NCBI GenBank assembly: GCA_016177515.1
Contig: JACOUZ010000304.1
Span: forward strand, 1-7,733
DNA from: Acidobacteriota bacterium
GTDB lineage: Bacteria > Acidobacteriota > Polarisedimenticolia > Gp22-AA2
Direction of reading: 5' to 3'
DNA length: 7,733 nt
The notes beneath the pieces were generated by a model that was not told where the DNA came from, did no database searches, and saw nothing but the letters and a program-made list of their open reading frames with translations. Of the stretch, positions 6,356 through 7,733 are shown piece after piece (position 1 is the first letter of the stretch; each line of letters opens with the position of its first letter). The translations under genes and the position numbers were made by a program.

Positions 6356-6394
6356 CCCTTCCCCGGTCAGCCCCTCCCTGACCGACCCCTCCCC
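6356..6394 (-). other. Potential G-quadruplex-forming sequence in the gap before the kinase
   Basis: The plus strand holds six C-tracts of 3-4 bases: 6356-6358, 6361-6364, 6371-6374, 6376-6378, 6386-6389 and 6391-6394. Read on the minus strand, the last four give G4-A-G4-(7 nt)-G3-A-G4, a classic quadruplex pattern with loops of 1, 7 and 1. The G-rich strand is the template strand for the flanking plus-strand genes, so a fold here could stall polymerase. It is a sequence pattern only. Confidence 0.45.
6364..6384 (+). terminator. Hairpin after the mosaic gene, possible weak terminator
   Basis: CGGTCAG (6364-6370) and CTGACCG (6378-6384) are a perfect 7-bp inverted repeat with a 7-nt loop, 12 nt after the mosaic gene's stop. 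No T-tract follows; the downstream bases are C-rich. GTCAG (6366-6370) could instead pair with CTGAC at 6348-6352, so two exclusive hairpins are possible. Confidence 0.3.
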
Positions 6395-6418
6395 TGGAGA
6401 TCCGCCCGCGGGCCCCCG

Positions 6419-6427
6419 TGCTACGAT
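6419..6427 (+). promoter_or_regulatory. Candidate extended -10 promoter (TG-C-TACGAT) for the kinase gene
   Basis: TG at 6419-6420, one base, then TACGAT at 6422-6427 (four of six to TATAAT) repeats the TG-N-TANNNT pattern seen before the MBL gene. No -35 box is evident. A start near 6434 would leave a leader of about 5 nt, cutting off the GAGG at 6428-6431 that otherwise looks like a ribosome site 7 nt before the ATG. The two readings cannot both be right for one transcript. Confidence 0.35.
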
Positions 6428-6438
6428 GAGGCACTTCT

Positions 6439-7733
6439 ATGACTTGCCCCCAGTGTGGCCGGCCCAACCCGGATGACCACGGCGAGTGCGCCGCCTGCGG
6501 CGCGAGTCTCGCGGGCGGGCGCACCCTGACATCCGGACCTTTCCAGGCGACCGCCACGGGATACGCCGCCACGGGGACGGCGGGTGCGGGGTCGGGCACT
6601 GCGACGCCGCCCGCCACGGCCCCGCTGTCGCGCCTCGCCCCCGGCACGCTCCTGGGGACCCGTTACGAGATCCTCTCCGTGCTCGGCGAGGGCGGGATGG
6701 GGACGGTTTACAGGGCGCAGGACCGGGAGCTGGGCCGCCTCGTGGCGCTCAAGGTGATCAGGCCCGAGCTGGCGTCGCGGCCGGAAATCCTCGAGCGTTT
6801 CAAGCGCGAGATCCTCCTCGCCAGCCAGGTGACCCACCGGCACGTCCTGCGCATCCATGATTTCGGCGAGGCGGGCGACGTCAAGTTCATCTCGATGCAT
6901 TTCATCGAGGGCTCGAACCTGAAGGCGCTCCTGGAGCGCGAGGGGCCGCTGCCGCTCGAGCGCGGCTTCGCCCTGGCGCGGCAGATCGGAGAGGCGCTGC
7001 AGGCGGCGCACGACGCCGGCATCGTGCACCGCGATCTGAAGCCGCAGAACATCCTGATCGACCGCGACGGGAACGCCTACATCGCCGACTTCGGCATCTC
7101 GCGCTCCCTCGCCGAGGGCGGGACCATGACCGAGACCGGCGCCATCCTCGGCACGGTGGACTACATGTCCCCCGAGCAGGCGCGCGGCGAAACCCCCGAC
7201 CACCGGGGGGACCTCTTTTGCTTCGGCGTCATCCTCTACGAGATGTTCACCGGCACCCTGCCGTTCCGGGCCTCGAACGCGCTGTCGGTGATGATGAAAA
7301 GGCTGCACGAGGACGCGCCGACGCTGCGGCTGGCGCGGCCCGAGCTCCCTCCCTGGCTGTCGGCGGTCGTGGCGAGGGCCCTGCAGCGCGACCCGCTGGA
7401 TCGCTACCAGAGCGCCGGCGATCTCCTGCTCGACCTCGAGAGGCAAAGGGCCTCGCGCTCCTGGCGGCGCGGCGCCCTGCGGACGGCGGTCGCCTCCCTG
7501 GCCATGGCGGCGGTCCTGGCTGGCGCGGGGTACTACCTCTTCACGAGAACCCTGGCGCCGGACGCCGCCGGCGGACGGCCCCCCGCCCCCGCGCAGGCGA
7601 TCGCCTTCCTCCCGTTCGAGAACGGCACGGGGACGCCGGCGCTCGATTGGACTCGAACGGGGTTCCCGGCGCTCGTCTCCAACAGCCTGAGAGAGGCGCC
7701 CGACCTCCGTCTGCTGGGCGGCGATCGCACCCA
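6439..7733 (+). CDS. Membrane Ser/Thr protein kinase with N-terminal zinc ribbon and start of a TolB-like domain (3' end outside the window)
   Basis: The visible 431 residues open with a zinc ribbon, CPQC (3-6) and CAAC (17-20), then a Thr/Ala/Gly linker. A complete Hanks-type kinase domain follows at about 76-335: glycine loop GEGGMGTV (83-90), catalytic K105 in VALKVI, E124 in the C helix, HRDLKPQN (197-204, catalytic D199), DFG (217-219) and GTVDYMSPEQ (238-247), matching active bacterial PknB-like kinases. A single membrane helix lies at about 349-368 after a basic RQRASRSWRRG patch, so the kinase is cytoplasmic. The segment after it, AIAFLPFENGTGTPALDW..., looks like the start of the TolB/FlgO-like domain often placed, before TPR repeats, in kinases of this kind; it would lie outside the inner membrane. 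The ATG at 6439 has GAGG 7 nt upstream. The gene lies 87 bp downstream of the mosaic gene on the same strand, with its own candidate promoter. The substrate is unknown. Confidence 0.92.
   Translation, partial: MTCPQCGRPNPDDHGECAACGASLAGGRTLTSGPFQATATGYAATGTAGAGSGTATPPATAPLSRLAPGTLLGTRYEILSVLGEGGMGTVYRAQDRELGRLVALKVIRPELASRPEILERFKREILLASQVTHRHVLRIHDFGEAGDVKFISMHFIEGSNLKALLEREGPLPLERGFALARQIGEALQAAHDAGIVHRDLKPQNILIDRDGNAYIADFGISRSLAEGGTMTETGAILGTVDYMSPEQARGETPDHRGDLFCFGVILYEMFTGTLPFRASNALSVMMKRLHEDAPTLRLARPELPPWLSAVVARALQRDPLDRYQSAGDLLLDLERQRASRSWRRGALRTAVASLAMAAVLAGAGYYLFTRTLAPDAAGGRPPAPAQAIAFLPFENGTGTPALDWTRTGFPALVSNSLREAPDLRLLGGDRT

Larger units (their letters stand above)
6341..6400 (+). 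repeat. 30-nt imperfect tandem repeat spanning the mosaic gene's stop codon
   Basis: Units 6341-6370 and 6371-6400 agree at about 20 of the first 24 positions: both carry CTCCCTGAC, then a C-tract, T and CCCC. Because the period is a multiple of three, the TGA stop (6349-6351) is repeated in frame at 6379-6381; readthrough would add only nine residues. The similarity fades in the last six bases of each unit. Confidence 0.55.

Noticed and set aside
1..7733. tRNA, rRNA, insertion sequence, attachment site or phage genes
   Set aside because: No cloverleaf, rRNA-like stretch, transposase motif or terminal repeats were seen, and the composition looks uniform along the window.

Overview
The window is a compact, very GC-rich bacterial chromosome segment. 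The four gaps between genes are only 33, 69, 96 and 87 bp, and codon third positions are almost always G or C. The gene content includes a zinc-ribbon Hanks-type kinase with a TolB-like sensor start, Cys-rich DUF4215 repeats on a secreted Asp-box propeller protein, and a DUF1207 outer-membrane barrel. This suggests a Gram-negative soil or sediment bacterium with large secreted mosaics, such as an Acidobacteriota-like or myxobacterium-like lineage. That placement is inference; no rRNA or marker gene is present.

Layout, left to right: the 3' end of an unrecognised gene (+, 2-364); a compact AlkA-type DNA-3-methyladenine glycosylase (-, 398-1045); an exported metallo-beta-lactamase-fold hydrolase (+, 1115-2191); an outer-membrane protein with an N-terminal BON domain fused to a DUF1207 barrel (-, 2188-3312); a 980-residue secreted mosaic with four Asp boxes, three DUF4215 repeats, a second propeller-like region, a Ca-loop-like segment and a Cys-containing tail (+, 3409-6351); and a membrane Ser/Thr kinase cut by the right edge (+, 6439-7733). 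The orientations run + - + - + +, so most genes form convergent or divergent pairs and no operon is apparent. The MBL and DUF1207 genes meet tail to tail and share the four bases CTAG for their stop codons.

Small signals worth keeping are extended -10 elements (TG-N-TANNNT) in front of the MBL and kinase genes, a TTGACG-17-TAGTTT promoter that fixes the start of the mosaic gene, and -10-like hexamers only 8-9 nt upstream of the two minus-strand ATGs, which would fit leaderless messages. The 87-bp gap before the kinase is unusual: it holds part of a 30-nt imperfect tandem repeat that duplicates the stop-codon context, a 7-bp perfect hairpin, and a G-quadruplex pattern on the minus strand.

Functionally, four of the six genes (hydrolase, barrel, mosaic, kinase) concern the envelope or the exterior, and one concerns DNA alkylation repair. 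I see no shared pathway and no convincing undescribed multi-gene system. The best leads are the BON-DUF1207 fusion, the architecture and tail of the mosaic protein, and the structured gap at 6341-6438.
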